NCBI GenBank assembly: GCA_003486385.1
Contig: DNFT01000115.1
Location: forward strand, 1-64,000
Source: Eubacterium sp.
GTDB lineage: Bacteria; Bacillota; Clostridia; Lachnospirales; Lachnospiraceae
Direction of reading: 5' to 3'
Length of the DNA: 64,000 bases
Positions 36,568-45,014 of this stretch are shown here, one piece after another. A model generated the notes under the pieces. It was not told the origin of the DNA. It did not search any database and saw only the letters and a program-made list of their open reading frames with translations. The position numbers were made by a program, and so were the translations under genes. Numbering within the stretch: the stretch's first letter is position 1; each line of letters opens with the position of its first letter.

Positions 36568-37779
36568 TTATCCGATTCCGTTATACAGCGTCATCATCGG
36601 CGCGTACACTGCGGCAATGATAGCGACTACGATAACCGCAAGGAACACGATTACGAGCGGCTCAAGTAGTGCCGTCATCTGCTCTGTTGCCATCGTAACC
36701 TCCTCATCGTAGTAGTCGGCTACGTTGTCAAGCATCTCCTCGAGGTTACCTGTCTCCTCTCCTATACCTACCATATGTACAATCATCGGCGGAAATATTC
36801 CGCTGGTTCTGAGCGGTCTTGAGAGCGGCTGTCCGCCCTTTACCTTCTCCTGCGTGTCCGCAAGTGTATCTTCATACACTACATTTCCTATTACTTTAGA
36901 TGTTATTGATAACGCCTCGACCACGGACATACCTGCCGCAAGAAGTGTCGACATGGTTCTTGCGAATCTCGAACATGCTGTCTTGGTGTTGAGCTTTCCG
37001 AATATCGGTGCCTTGAGCTTAAGCTGGCCGAACACTCTTTTTCCCATAGGTGTACCGGCATATATCTTTACGCCAATCACAATGCCTGCAATCACAATAA
37101 CTATCGGTATCCAGTTGGCAATGAGAAAATCGCTGAAGCCCATAACCGCTAGTGTATATGTGGGCATATCCATGTCCATGTCCTCGAATGTCTCCATGAA
37201 TCCCGGGAGCACTCCGACAAGCATTACTATCATAACCACGATTGCCACTATGATGAGGACTACCGGGTACATCATGGCTTTCTTTACAAGTCCTTTGAGC
37301 TTATTTTCCTTTTCAAAGTGCACTGCCATCCTCGACAGCGACTTTTCAAGCGAACCTGACTGTTCACCTGCAGCTACCATGTTTAGCAACATCTCCGGGA
37401 ACATCTCACCCTGTTTACGCATGGCATTAGAGAGTGTCTCACCTTTCTCAACGCTGGTCTTAGTCTCCATGATTGCCGCCGCAAGCTTCTTGTTCTCGGT
37501 CTGCTGTGAGAGCATGTCCAGTGCCTCGATAACGCTTACTCCTGCCTTTAATATACTGTTGAACTGTCGGCAGAACACTGAGAGGTCTCTTACGGAAGCC
37601 TTCTTCCTTCCGATATTTATATCAATATCCTTATTGAGAAGTGACGCCTCCTTGACTGAGACTATCATGCCCGCTTCAGCTTTCAGTGCTGTCCTTGCCT
37701 TATCTATGCTGTCCGCTTCGACATTACCCTTTTTCTTTTTGCCTTCTTTTGTGACAATTTCGTACGAATATGTTGCCAT
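36568..37779 (-). CDS. pilC: Type IV pilus inner-membrane platform protein PilC
   Basis: A 403-residue GspF/PilC family protein with two repeated cytoplasmic helical domains (VFCRQFNSILKAGVSVIEAL and CSRFARTMSTLLAAGMSVVEAL) and membrane segments near 165-190, 215-240 and the C-terminus. PilC links the cytoplasmic motors PilB and PilT to the growing pilus. The ATG of MATYSYE has GAGG 9 nt upstream; the three-codon longer form would start at a TTG. A near-consensus promoter is 80-110 nt upstream. Confidence 0.95.
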   Translation of the reverse strand: MATYSYEIVTKEGKKKKGNVEADSIDKARTALKAEAGMIVSVKEASLLNKDIDINIGRKKASVRDLSVFCRQFNSILKAGVSVIEALDMLSQQTENKKLAAAIMETKTSVEKGETLSNAMRKQGEMFPEMLLNMVAAGEQSGSLEKSLSRMAVHFEKENKLKGLVKKAMMYPVVLIIVAIVVMIVMLVGVLPGFMETFEDMDMDMPTYTLAVMGFSDFLIANWIPIVIVIAGIVIGVKIYAGTPMGKRVFGQLKLKAPIFGKLNTKTACSRFARTMSTLLAAGMSVVEALSITSKVIGNVVYEDTLADTQEKVKGGQPLSRPLRTSGIFPPMIVHMVGIGEETGNLEEMLDNVADYYDEEVTMATEQMTALLEPLVIVFLAVIVVAIIAAVYAPMMTLYNGIG

Positions 37780-37860
37780 TGTGTACAACCTCGCTTAATT
37801 TCTACATTTTGTACCGAAAGCAGGCACAATTATTATCATTTTCATCAATCATTTATATCC

Positions 37861-37889
37861 ATTATAGTAATTCTTATTCCGTTTGTCCA
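37861..37889 (-). promoter_or_regulatory. Sigma-A promoter of pilC and the downstream pilus genes
   Basis: On the minus strand, TGGACA (37889-37884) and a perfect TATAAT (37866-37861) with a 17-nt spacer, about 80 nt before the pilC ATG. With the terminator at 37953-37987 just upstream, it separates the pilC unit from the inserted Rpn-type gene. Confidence 0.7.
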
Positions 37890-37952
37890 TAGCTTTAGTT
37901 TACCTGTTTATGGTAAATTATGCCTATTTTTTACAATTACCGACATAATGTA

Positions 37953-37987
37953 AAAGCCCTTACATGTCATATCCATGTAAGAGCCTT
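37953..37987 (-). terminator. Terminator of the Rpn-type gene
   Basis: A 14-nt arm AAAGCCCTTACATG with a 7-nt loop and CATGTAAGAGCCTT (G-U pairs allowed), about 50 nt after the stop of the 372-residue gene. On the minus strand it runs into TTTTAC. Confidence 0.6.
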
Positions 37988-38038
37988 AATGCTTTTAACA
38001 TCTGTACTTATCCCTGCTTTTCTTGATGTCAGCTTCTA

Positions 38039-39157
38039 TCATTCCTGTGTGTTAGCCTTCTCCATCGCATTCCTGAACTCTTCCACGGACATCCTTGCCT
38101 TTTCGGCAGCTTTTTCTATGGTGAGTACCCCATCATTAACCAACTCAATAAGGATGTGGGTTCTTCCTTGCTGCATAGCTTTCTCCGCAACACCCTGGCT
38201 CAAATTGCACATATCATCCACCTCACTTTCAAATGTCTCGGTCATAGGTATATCGAAATCTCTTTCCAGTATATCCTTTTTCTCCCTTGCTGACAACTCA
38301 TTCTGGAACAAGACACCAAGAAATTTTATAAGATTGTTATCATTCCATTCCTCCATCTTTCCCAGGCACACCATCACTATGTTTATCAAGTCATAGTTCT
38401 CCGGTGCTTCGACCGCATTTCCTATAATAGCTTCCGGCTTTAGTGAATAGCGCGTTATCGTATTTCTGAACCTCTTTGCCGGATTTACGCATATCCATAT
38501 CGAATATACCTTGCGCAGCTTCTGGTAATCTGACTTAGTAAATACCGTTCCATGCTGTGCTGAAATCAGCCTGCTTCCGTAATATACTGCTCTTTTTGTC
38601 AGGGGATATTTCAGTTTGAACCGGTTCTGTGCCTCGGCATTGATGATAAGCCTTATATTCTCATGTTCTTCTGTGGATGGTGCTATCGCATTGAAGCGCA
38701 CATCATAGTACACTGTTCCCTCATTCTGGGATATGTCCTCATTGCCCATTCCCTGTACCTTCGTCACTTGTGTATTCATCGCTTGTATACTTATTGCATG
38801 TGCATTCATTGCTTGTTCATTCATTGCTTGCACTTTCATCGCCTGTGCATTCACTTCTTGTGCATTCATTGCCTGCACCTCTGCTGCCCGTGTCACTACC
38901 GTCTCAGGCTTAATATCAGGCTGTTCGGGAGAACTGCTGTCATCCATGTACACCCCTGTAGTTCCTACCTCCGGCTCTCCTTCTATGTATTTCTGCGCTA
39001 TGTCCATAATACTGCAGGCCTGATACTCCTTAACACAGTCCTTTAGGATATGTGCAAGCACTAGCTTATTTGCCAGCAGCTTCTTGGCTGCCCTGTCATA
39101 CCGCGCCTCGTAATCAGTCTGCGTTATGGTATGCGCCAGATATGTCTCTTTTCCCAT
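38039..39157 (-). CDS. Rpn-type PD-(D/E)XK nuclease-like protein with pentapeptide-period repeat
   Basis: A 372-residue protein of the Lachnospiraceae Rpn/PD-(D/E)XK nuclease group. The N-terminus (HTITQTDYEARYDRAAKKLLANK) and the core YYDVRF (D152) plus LIINAEAQNRF (E175-x-Q177) match that family; KRAVYYGSRLISAQ and VYSIWICVNPAKRFRNTITRYS follow. Residues 94-135 are an inserted repeat of period five (forms of AMNxQ) coded by a 15-bp tandem repeat. The C-terminal helix LTIEKAAEKARMSVEEFRNAM is duplicated as a fragment at 39473. It has its own promoter and terminator and splits pilT from pilC. Function unknown; DNA cleavage is inferred from the motif. Confidence 0.8.
   Translation of the reverse strand: MGKETYLAHTITQTDYEARYDRAAKKLLANKLVLAHILKDCVKEYQACSIMDIAQKYIEGEPEVGTTGVYMDDSSSPEQPDIKPETVVTRAAEVQAMNAQEVNAQAMKVQAMNEQAMNAHAISIQAMNTQVTKVQGMGNEDISQNEGTVYYDVRFNAIAPSTEEHENIRLIINAEAQNRFKLKYPLTKRAVYYGSRLISAQHGTVFTKSDYQKLRKVYSIWICVNPAKRFRNTITRYSLKPEAIIGNAVEAPENYDLINIVMVCLGKMEEWNDNNLIKFLGVLFQNELSAREKKDILERDFDIPMTETFESEVDDMCNLSQGVAEKAMQQGRTHILIELVNDGVLTIEKAAEKARMSVEEFRNAMEKANTQE
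38753..38878 (-). repeat. In-frame 15-bp tandem repeat (pentapeptide AMNxQ)
   Basis: About eight degenerate copies of a 15-bp unit coding VQAMN/AQAMK/EQAMN-type pentapeptides, inside the Rpn-type gene between its N-terminal region and the nuclease core. Copy-number change would keep the frame. Confidence 0.8.
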
Positions 39158-39319
39158 CGTACTCCCCTTTCTTCTTTTGACGGTTAAAATTCAATTTACA
39201 AAATAACAGGAAATAAAGCATAGACTTTTTAATACAGCTATTTGCCATAGCCGCATGATTTTTATAAAATCTTATAAAACAGAACCATAGAATATATCAA
39301 AGAAATATGCTTTTAAAAG

Positions 39320-39348
39320 ACTATATCAGATTCCATCACAATTAACAA
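39320..39348 (-). promoter_or_regulatory. Sigma-A promoter of the inserted Rpn-type gene
   Basis: On the minus strand, TTGTTA (39348-39343) and TATAGT (39325-39320) with a 17-nt spacer, about 160 nt before the gene start. The 39158-39398 gap holds this promoter and otherwise nothing I can identify. Confidence 0.6.
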
Positions 39349-39398
39349 TATACATCCTATAACTATAAACAGTTGTTTATTAAATTATACTCTTAAAA

Positions 39399-39439
39399 TA
39401 AATGTAAGCCCTCCTGGACATCCGGAGAGCTTACATTTA
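39399..39439 (-). terminator. Terminator after pilT and the nuclease remnant
   Basis: A 10-bp stem AAATGTAAGC/GCTTACATTT (39400-39409 with 39429-39438) with an inner CTCC/GGAG pairing. On the minus strand it continues into TATTTTAAG. It closes the pilB-pilT transcript. Confidence 0.65.
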
Positions 39440-39472
39440 ATAATTATCTTTTTTCATTTAGCAACTACGCTA

Positions 39473-39592
39473 TCATTCTCTGCTCTGTGCGTTTGTGCTC
39501 TTCATCGCATTCCTGAACTCTTCCACGGACATGCTTGCCTTTTCGGCAGCTTTTTCCACGGTGAACACCCCATCATTGACCGGCTCGATAAC
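39473..39592 (-). pseudogene. Remnant of a second Rpn-type gene (3' end only)
   Basis: Forty codons reading VIEPVNDGVFTVEKAAEKAS, then MSVEEFRNAM and a stop. This closely matches the C-terminus of the intact Rpn-type gene 1.4 kb downstream; the DNA at 39503-39532 is identical to 38063-38092. There is no upstream coding region or start, and pilT ends 44 nt before it. Confidence 0.85.
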
Positions 39593-39635
39593 TGTATAAA
39601 GTGCTCTAAATATTCCGAATCAGGCACAGCCTGAC

Positions 39636-40697
39636 CTAGAATGCATTATCTATCCTCTTTTCCATAATCTGGCTGTCCTGTGCGTATGATACAGCATTCT
39701 CCTTATCAATATCCCCCTTCATGTACAGGTCGAAGATAGCGTCATCCATGGTCTGCATGCCAAGCTTTTTGCTGGTCTGTATCGTCGAATTAATCTGCGG
39801 ACTCTTTGCTTCACGGATAAGATTCTTGATGGCAGGGGTGCTGTGCATTACCTCGAATGCTGCGACTCTGCTCTTTTTATCGGCTGTCGGAATAAGCTGC
39901 TGGCTGATAACGGACTCAAGCACCATTGAGAGCTGAACTCTTATCTGCTGCTGCTGGTGCGGAGGGAATACGTCCACAATACGGTCGATTGTGCTTGCCG
40001 CACCTATGGTATGAAGTGTTGACAGCACAAGGTGACCTGTCTCGGCAGCAGTGATAGCGGTGGATATTGTCTCAAGGTCTCTCATCTCTCCGACAAGTAT
40101 TACATCCGGATCCTCACGGAGTGCAGCGCGCAGCGCATTGGAATAAGAATGTGTATCAAGCCCGACTTCTCTCTGATTGACCATCGCCTTCTTGTGGTTA
40201 TGAAGATACTCTATAGGGTCCTCAAGCGTGATTACATGTACCTCTCTCATAGAATTGATTCTGTCGATGATGGAAGCAAGCGTTGTGGACTTACCTGAAC
40301 CGGTAGGACCTGTTACAAGGACAAGACCTCTCTTCTTCTGATAAAGGTCAACAACCGATTTCGGGATTCCAAGCTCCTCCGGGAGCGGTATCTTAGTAGA
40401 TACGAGACGAATTGATGCCGCCATGGAGCCTCTCTGGTGGAATACGTTCACACGGTAACGGCCAATCTGAGGGATGGAATACGAAAAATCAATCTCACCT
40501 AATTCCTCGAACTGCTGCAATCTCTTATCACTCATCATGGTACTTATGACAGCCTCCGTATCAGGCGGAAGAAGTCTTGGATAATCCATATCCACAAGTA
40601 TTCCGTTAATACGCATTTTCGGTGGAAGCCCTACCGTGATATGCACATCAGACGCCTTGTTCTCTTTTGCTGTTATTAGAAGTTCCTCTATAGTCAT
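39636..40697 (-). CDS. pilT: Type IV pilus retraction ATPase PilT
   Basis: A 353-residue hexameric secretion ATPase. The N-terminal PAS-like domain (ASDVHITVGLPPKMRINGIL) is followed by Walker A GPTGSGKST, the Asp box ITLEDPIEY, Walker B VGEMRDLET and the His box GHLVLSTLHT. The AIRNLI-type motif characteristic of PilT appears as TPAIKNLIREAK, supporting PilT over PilB. It powers pilus retraction and twitching. About 240 nt separate it from pilB, including a small inverted repeat. Confidence 0.95.
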   Translation of the reverse strand: MTIEELLITAKENKASDVHITVGLPPKMRINGILVDMDYPRLLPPDTEAVISTMMSDKRLQQFEELGEIDFSYSIPQIGRYRVNVFHQRGSMAASIRLVSTKIPLPEELGIPKSVVDLYQKKRGLVLVTGPTGSGKSTTLASIIDRINSMREVHVITLEDPIEYLHNHKKAMVNQREVGLDTHSYSNALRAALREDPDVILVGEMRDLETISTAITAAETGHLVLSTLHTIGAASTIDRIVDVFPPHQQQQIRVQLSMVLESVISQQLIPTADKKSRVAAFEVMHSTPAIKNLIREAKSPQINSTIQTSKKLGMQTMDDAIFDLYMKGDIDKENAVSYAQDSQIMEKRIDNAF

Positions 40698-40841
40698 ACT
40701 TTTCCTCTTTTCTGTTATGTGGTATAAATTTATACAATGATTTTGGTGTCAAAAAATGTTCTATAAACTTGGCGTGTACAACATATTATATCTAAAGTGG
40801 ATATGTTTTGACATCCGAATCATGCAATACAAGATAAGCAC

Positions 40842-40916
40842 TTGTGAAACGCAAACCGGTAACCGGCGGCTGCTCATTTTTGCCGGTTAATCGGAACAAA
40901 CAGAATGATTTCACAA
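40842..40916. repeat. Nested inverted repeat between pilB and pilT
   Basis: Outer arms TTGTGAAA (40842-40849) and TTTCACAA (40909-40916) enclose an AACCGGC/GCCGGTT stem. The left end (TTGTGAAACGCAAAC) resembles the TTGCGAAACGCA terminus of the element at 30083, so it may be a distant relative. The rest of the 40698-40939 gap shows nothing else. Confidence 0.5.
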
Positions 40917-40939
40917 TTATTCAAGCATGCCAGTCAATA

Positions 40940-42652
40940 TTAGTTATCCACATTGTATGTAATCTTCATCATCTCTGAAAATGTTGTGGTTCCGTCAAGC
41001 ACGTACTCTGCTGCCGAAGCCCTGAGAGTGTGCATACCCTCCTCAACAGCAGCATCCATAATGTCATCAGCGTTTCGTTTATCCGCAATCATCCTCTTGA
41101 GGCGTTTCGTTATAGGCATTATCTCATAGACACCGATTCGTCCATAATAGCCGATGTTATTGCACAGCTTACAGCCCTTAGGCTCATGAAGTGCACAAGG
41201 TTCATCAAGCGGTACGCCAAGTGCCTTCTTCTCCTCTATGGTTGCCTCCCTTGTGTTATCCTTGCTGCACTCGCATAATCTTCTGACAAGTCGCTGTGCA
41301 ATGATTCCCACAAGCGAATCGGAAAGCAGATATGGCTCAACACCCATATCTATAAGACGCGATACAGAGGAAGCTGTGTTGTTGGTATGCAGTGTACTTA
41401 CCACGAGATGTCCTGTGATTGAGGCCTTTACGGCAATCTCTGCCGTCTCGGAATCTCGAATCTCTCCTATCATAATGATATCCGGGTCCTGTCGGAGAAT
41501 GGAACGGAGCGCACTTGCAAATGTGAGGTCTGCCTTGTTATTTACCATTACCTGATTGATGCCATCAATATTTGCCTCTACCGGATCCTCTACAGTGATG
41601 ATGTTTACATCTATCTTGTTTAACTCACTTAGTGCTGTATAAAGTGTTGTCGATTTACCTGAGCCTGTAGGTCCTGTTACCAGTATGATACCATGTGGAT
41701 TTTTAAGTATATTGTCGAACTTGATCATATCATCAGGCTTAAGTCCAAGCTTGCTCTTCTCTCTCTTAAAGCCTGCCTTGAGTGCAAGTCTCATAACGAC
41801 CTTCTCGCCGTAGCAGGTAGGCAGGCAGGACACACGAATATCATACTCTTTATGGTCGATGTCTATGGTTATACGTCCATCCTGAGGCTTTCTCTTCTCA
41901 GAAATATCCATACCTGATATAATCTTGATACGTGCAATCATCGCAGAGTAGAGTGCCTTGTCATAGGTTATAGCCTCGTTGAGCGTACCATCAATACGAT
42001 AGCGCACACGAATACTGTACTCGAACGGCTCAATATGTATATCACTGGCTCTCTGTCTTGCCGCCTGCTCGATTACATTTCTTACAAGCTGTACAATCGG
42101 TGAGTTCTCGACATCTTCACGTCTCTCATCATCCTGAGCCTCCGCATTGTCATATATTCCCTGTTCCTGCTTATATGCCTCTGCAACCGCAAGAGCCTTT
42201 GCCTTTCCAAAGAACTTATCGATAACAACCTGAATATCTGAGAGCTTGCTGAGTACAGGGACAACCTCCATGCCTGTGATGATACTCGCATCATCTATAG
42301 CCATAATATCCATAGGGTCTGCCATCGCCACCCAGATTACATTCGCCCTGCTCTTATCAAACATATATGGTATGAGCTTTAATCTTCTGGCATTCTCCTC
42401 ATCTATCATCTTAACAGCCTTTTCATCTATTGAGGCTGCTGCTACATTGACATATTCGACATTCAGATGGCGGCATAGCACATCTATCATATCATCCTGC
42501 GACACATAGCCCAAATCCACAAGAGTGTCACCAAGCAGCTTACCCTTGATTTTCTGCTCCTTGAGTGCTGTATCAAGCTGCTCCTGTGTTATCTTACCCT
42601 CCTGGATAAGTACATCTCCAAGTCTTATTTTCTTACGGACACCATTTATCAT
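40940..42652 (-). CDS. pilB: Type IV pilus assembly ATPase PilB (GspE family)
   Basis: A 570-residue ATPase driving pilus extension. The N-terminal GSPII_E domain (LGDVLIQEGKITQEQLDTAL, and LGDTLVDLGYVSQDDMIDVL) precedes the catalytic core with Walker A GPTGSGKST, ITVEDPVE, Walker B IGEIRDSET and GHLVVSTLHT. Four cysteines in CECSKDN... and CALHEPKGCKLCNNIGYYGR form the zinc site typical of PilB/GspE. The ATG overlaps the lipoprotein stop by 4 nt (ATGA). Confidence 0.96.
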   Translation of the reverse strand: MINGVRKKIRLGDVLIQEGKITQEQLDTALKEQKIKGKLLGDTLVDLGYVSQDDMIDVLCRHLNVEYVNVAAASIDEKAVKMIDEENARRLKLIPYMFDKSRANVIWVAMADPMDIMAIDDASIITGMEVVPVLSKLSDIQVVIDKFFGKAKALAVAEAYKQEQGIYDNAEAQDDERREDVENSPIVQLVRNVIEQAARQRASDIHIEPFEYSIRVRYRIDGTLNEAITYDKALYSAMIARIKIISGMDISEKRKPQDGRITIDIDHKEYDIRVSCLPTCYGEKVVMRLALKAGFKREKSKLGLKPDDMIKFDNILKNPHGIILVTGPTGSGKSTTLYTALSELNKIDVNIITVEDPVEANIDGINQVMVNNKADLTFASALRSILRQDPDIIMIGEIRDSETAEIAVKASITGHLVVSTLHTNNTASSVSRLIDMGVEPYLLSDSLVGIIAQRLVRRLCECSKDNTREATIEEKKALGVPLDEPCALHEPKGCKLCNNIGYYGRIGVYEIMPITKRLKRMIADKRNADDIMDAAVEEGMHTLRASAAEYVLDGTTTFSEMMKITYNVDN

Positions 42653-43767
42653 TGCGTATTTCCCTCCGGATTAATACCTTCTAATAATTCACTGTTATAC
42701 TGAACCTGAGTATTCTGCATAACATCATTATATAACGAATCAAAATCCTGCCCACATACATATCTTAATTCAGGATTATTCCGTCCAATCATGAATTCGC
42801 CGCTGCCATTTCTTATTGCATTGGTATACTCAAATATAAAATATCCATTCTCCGAATAATAGTTATTCGCCACGGTGACTTCAAATACATATAGAATTAT
42901 ATTTTCATACTGTGATGAACCATCCCCATGTCCGGACATGAATATTACCTGATTAAGCCTGAGGCTGTCCACCCACTCATTGTTATCCTGATACAGATAG
43001 TTGGAGTTTCCGGTAAGCCTGTAGAGCATACGCGTTGTCGTATCATCGGTTGCCGCCTTAATCTCTTCGGCACATTCGTCAGCAATATCAGCCAGAACAC
43101 CATAATCAAGCTGCGAACTGTCATATATATATGAATCAAGCCCTTCCACAGTATACTCCATGCTTGTCACATCCGTATAGTAATAATACAGCTCCGCCGT
43201 CTTAGCGTCTATCTTACAATCAATGGTTATCACATCTCCATTTTTCAAGCCGGCTGTCTTTCCTTTTATTACATACTCAAGGCTCTTAATGTATGTATCG
43301 CTTGAATTGTTGGTATATGTGACAAATGCATACGGTGCCGTTCCCGTAACCTCAACCTTGAGGTCTTTGAAAACGTCTATTTCCTGCCCCTCATCAAGCC
43401 CTGCGACATCCACACGCTTGATAAAATCATTCACATTAAGCTTCAGTTCATCAGCCGCTGCCGCATCATAAGTAACTGTAAGATTGATTGTATCGCCGTT
43501 CGCTAACTTCTCAACCTTATCGCAGCTAAGCTCAAGCGACTCTACAAACGCGCTGTATTTCGCCCTTTCCTCATCCGTAGCACCGGCTCCCGCCAATACA
43601 CTGTATATGCCGTCAATATCAAGATATGCCGTGACGGAAGCACGTCCCGACAGTCCTGATATATCCGTAATTATGTAGGGACTTATAGATATGTCCCTTC
43701 TTCCAATGCTGCAGCCCGAAATAAACAGTACACAGACAAGCAGTATTGCATATCCTAACCTCTTCAT
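42649..43767 (-). CDS. Lipoprotein coupled to pilB
   Basis: A 372-residue lipoprotein. The signal sequence MKRLGYAILLVCVLFISGC has a lipobox ending at C19, so it is probably lipid-anchored outside the membrane. Two regions look like internally related beta-rich domains (ISGLSGRASVTAYLDIDGIYSVL about 38-60, then FKDLKVEVTGTAPYAFVTYTNNSSD about 133-157). I do not recognise a named family. It overlaps pilB by 4 nt and begins the pilus operon, so a role in pilus passage through the wall or in anchoring is a reasonable guess only. Confidence 0.8.
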   Translation of the reverse strand: MKRLGYAILLVCVLFISGCSIGRRDISISPYIITDISGLSGRASVTAYLDIDGIYSVLAGAGATDEERAKYSAFVESLELSCDKVEKLANGDTINLTVTYDAAAADELKLNVNDFIKRVDVAGLDEGQEIDVFKDLKVEVTGTAPYAFVTYTNNSSDTYIKSLEYVIKGKTAGLKNGDVITIDCKIDAKTAELYYYYTDVTSMEYTVEGLDSYIYDSSQLDYGVLADIADECAEEIKAATDDTTTRMLYRLTGNSNYLYQDNNEWVDSLRLNQVIFMSGHGDGSSQYENIILYVFEVTVANNYYSENGYFIFEYTNAIRNGSGEFMIGRNNPELRYVCGQDFDSLYNDVMQNTQVQYNSELLEGINPEGNTQ

Positions 43768-43785
43768 TAAATTAACCCTCCGAAA

Positions 43786-44055
43786 TTACCGGTTCTCATT
43801 CCTTGATACCTCATAAATCAACTTAGAAATATAATCCACTGAATTTATAATATTATCCGTGATTCTTCTTCCCTCAATCTTGAAATAATTGCCTGCTATA
43901 TGCATATTATCATTATAATGCTCCAGATAATGAGCACTTCCGCTCCGGAATGCCTCGCTGCCGCACTCAGTCCCATACGAATACAGCAGCTTTCTGTCCG
44001 CTCCGCAGTAAATCCGGCGCACTCTATTTTTTAGGAACCATCGTATTGTTTTCAC
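43786..44055 (-). CDS. Small uncharacterised protein upstream of the pilus lipoprotein
   Basis: A possible 89-residue protein, basic at the N-terminus, ending IINSVDYISKLIYEVSRNENR, 18 nt upstream of the lipoprotein gene. It would start with GTG at 44055, only about 7-14 nt from the predicted transcription start, and no ribosome site is visible. It may be near-leaderless, start internally, or not be a gene. No family recognised. Confidence 0.4.
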   Translation of the reverse strand: MKTIRWFLKNRVRRIYCGADRKLLYSYGTECGSEAFRSGSAHYLEHYNDNMHIAGNYFKIEGRRITDNIINSVDYISKLIYEVSRNENR

Positions 44056-44068
44056 GCATTTATATAGA

Positions 44069-44097
44069 AGTATACCATACTGTCACCCAACTTACAA
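44069..44097 (-). promoter_or_regulatory. Sigma-A promoter of the pilus operon
   Basis: On the minus strand, TTGTAA (44097-44092) and TATACT (44074-44069) with a 17-nt spacer, just downstream of sigG. It would drive the small ORF, lipoprotein, pilB and pilT. Confidence 0.65.
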
Positions 44098-44134
44098 GTA
44101 ATTTGACTTTTATGCAGCACCGTGTTGGTTTTAG

Positions 44135-44914
44135 TTACTCAAGATAATGCTTCATGCTGTTCAGTGCATTTTTCTCAAGTCTTGATACCTGTGCCTGACT
44201 CATTCCTATCTCGCCTGCAACCTCCATCTGCGTCTTACCCTGAAAAAAACGAAGCTCAATAATCATTCTCTCACGCTCAGGAAGCCTGTTCACTGCATCG
44301 TTTAACGCCATGTCCTTAACCCAGTTTTCTTCCAAATGCTTTTTGTCGCTTATCTGATCCATTACATAGAGCGTATCCCCTCCGTCTGTATATACCGGCT
44401 CATATAGCGACACCGGACTCTGTATGGCGTCCAGTGCCATAATGACATCTTCACGGCTCGCACCTATCTCACCTGCTATCTCGTTGAGTGTCGGTTCCCT
44501 GAGATTTGTCTTAGACAGACGTTCCCTTGCATATATTGCCTTGTATGCCGTATCCTTAAGCGAACGGCTTACCCTTATCTGGCTTGATGTGTCGCGCAGG
44601 TACCTTCTTATTTCGCCTATAATCATAGGAACAGCATAGGTGGAAAATTTTACCTGCTGTGTAATATCGAAATTATCTATAGCTTTAATAAGGCCTATAC
44701 AGCCAATCTGGAACAGGTCATCCATATTTTCATTGCTGCCTGAAAACCGCTGCACAACACTTAGCACTAATCTTAAATTTCCCTTAATATACTTGTCCCT
44801 TGCCTGTTTGTCGCCCTCCTTTATCATTTTAAGCAGCTCTGTCTTCTCCTGTGCACTAAGAAGCGGCAGCTTTGCCGTATTCACCCCACATATTTCCACC
44901 TTAAAAGCAGCCAT
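44135..44914 (-). CDS. sigG: Sporulation sigma factor SigG (forespore, late)
   Basis: A 259-residue sigma-70 factor. The N-terminus (FKVEICGVNTAKLPLLSAQEK) is characteristic of SigG, followed by region 2 (NLRLVLSVVQRFSGSNENMDDLFQIGCIGLIKAIDNFD), region 3 and region 4 (ELRFFQGKTQMEVAGEIGMSQAQVSRLEKNAL). It directs late forespore transcription. It follows sigE by 100 nt, the conserved spoIIGA-sigE-sigG order of endospore formers. Confidence 0.96.
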   Translation of the reverse strand: MAAFKVEICGVNTAKLPLLSAQEKTELLKMIKEGDKQARDKYIKGNLRLVLSVVQRFSGSNENMDDLFQIGCIGLIKAIDNFDITQQVKFSTYAVPMIIGEIRRYLRDTSSQIRVSRSLKDTAYKAIYARERLSKTNLREPTLNEIAGEIGASREDVIMALDAIQSPVSLYEPVYTDGGDTLYVMDQISDKKHLEENWVKDMALNDAVNRLPERERMIIELRFFQGKTQMEVAGEIGMSQAQVSRLEKNALNSMKHYLE

Positions 44915-44953
44915 CCTGAAAACCCCCTTAATCTCTGATACTCTACGATAAAA

Positions 44954-44980
44954 GGATTTCCATAATGACTGCCTTTATAC
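44954..44980 (-). promoter_or_regulatory. Possible SigF/SigG-type promoter of sigG
   Basis: On the minus strand, GTATA (44980-44976), a 14-nt gap and GGAAATCC (44961-44954) partly match the forespore promoter pattern GYATA-N15-GGnnAnAnT. Position, about 40 nt before the sigG start, is right; the -10 match is incomplete. Confidence 0.4.
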
Positions 44981-45014
44981 TGGTAAAAAATACTTATCTG
45001 ATATCTGATTTTAT

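Noticed and set aside
36725..37798. 357-codon plus-strand ORF opposite pilC
   Set aside because: It is antisense to a certain pilC gene and its Ser/Thr/Ile-rich translation matches no family; it is a shadow frame.
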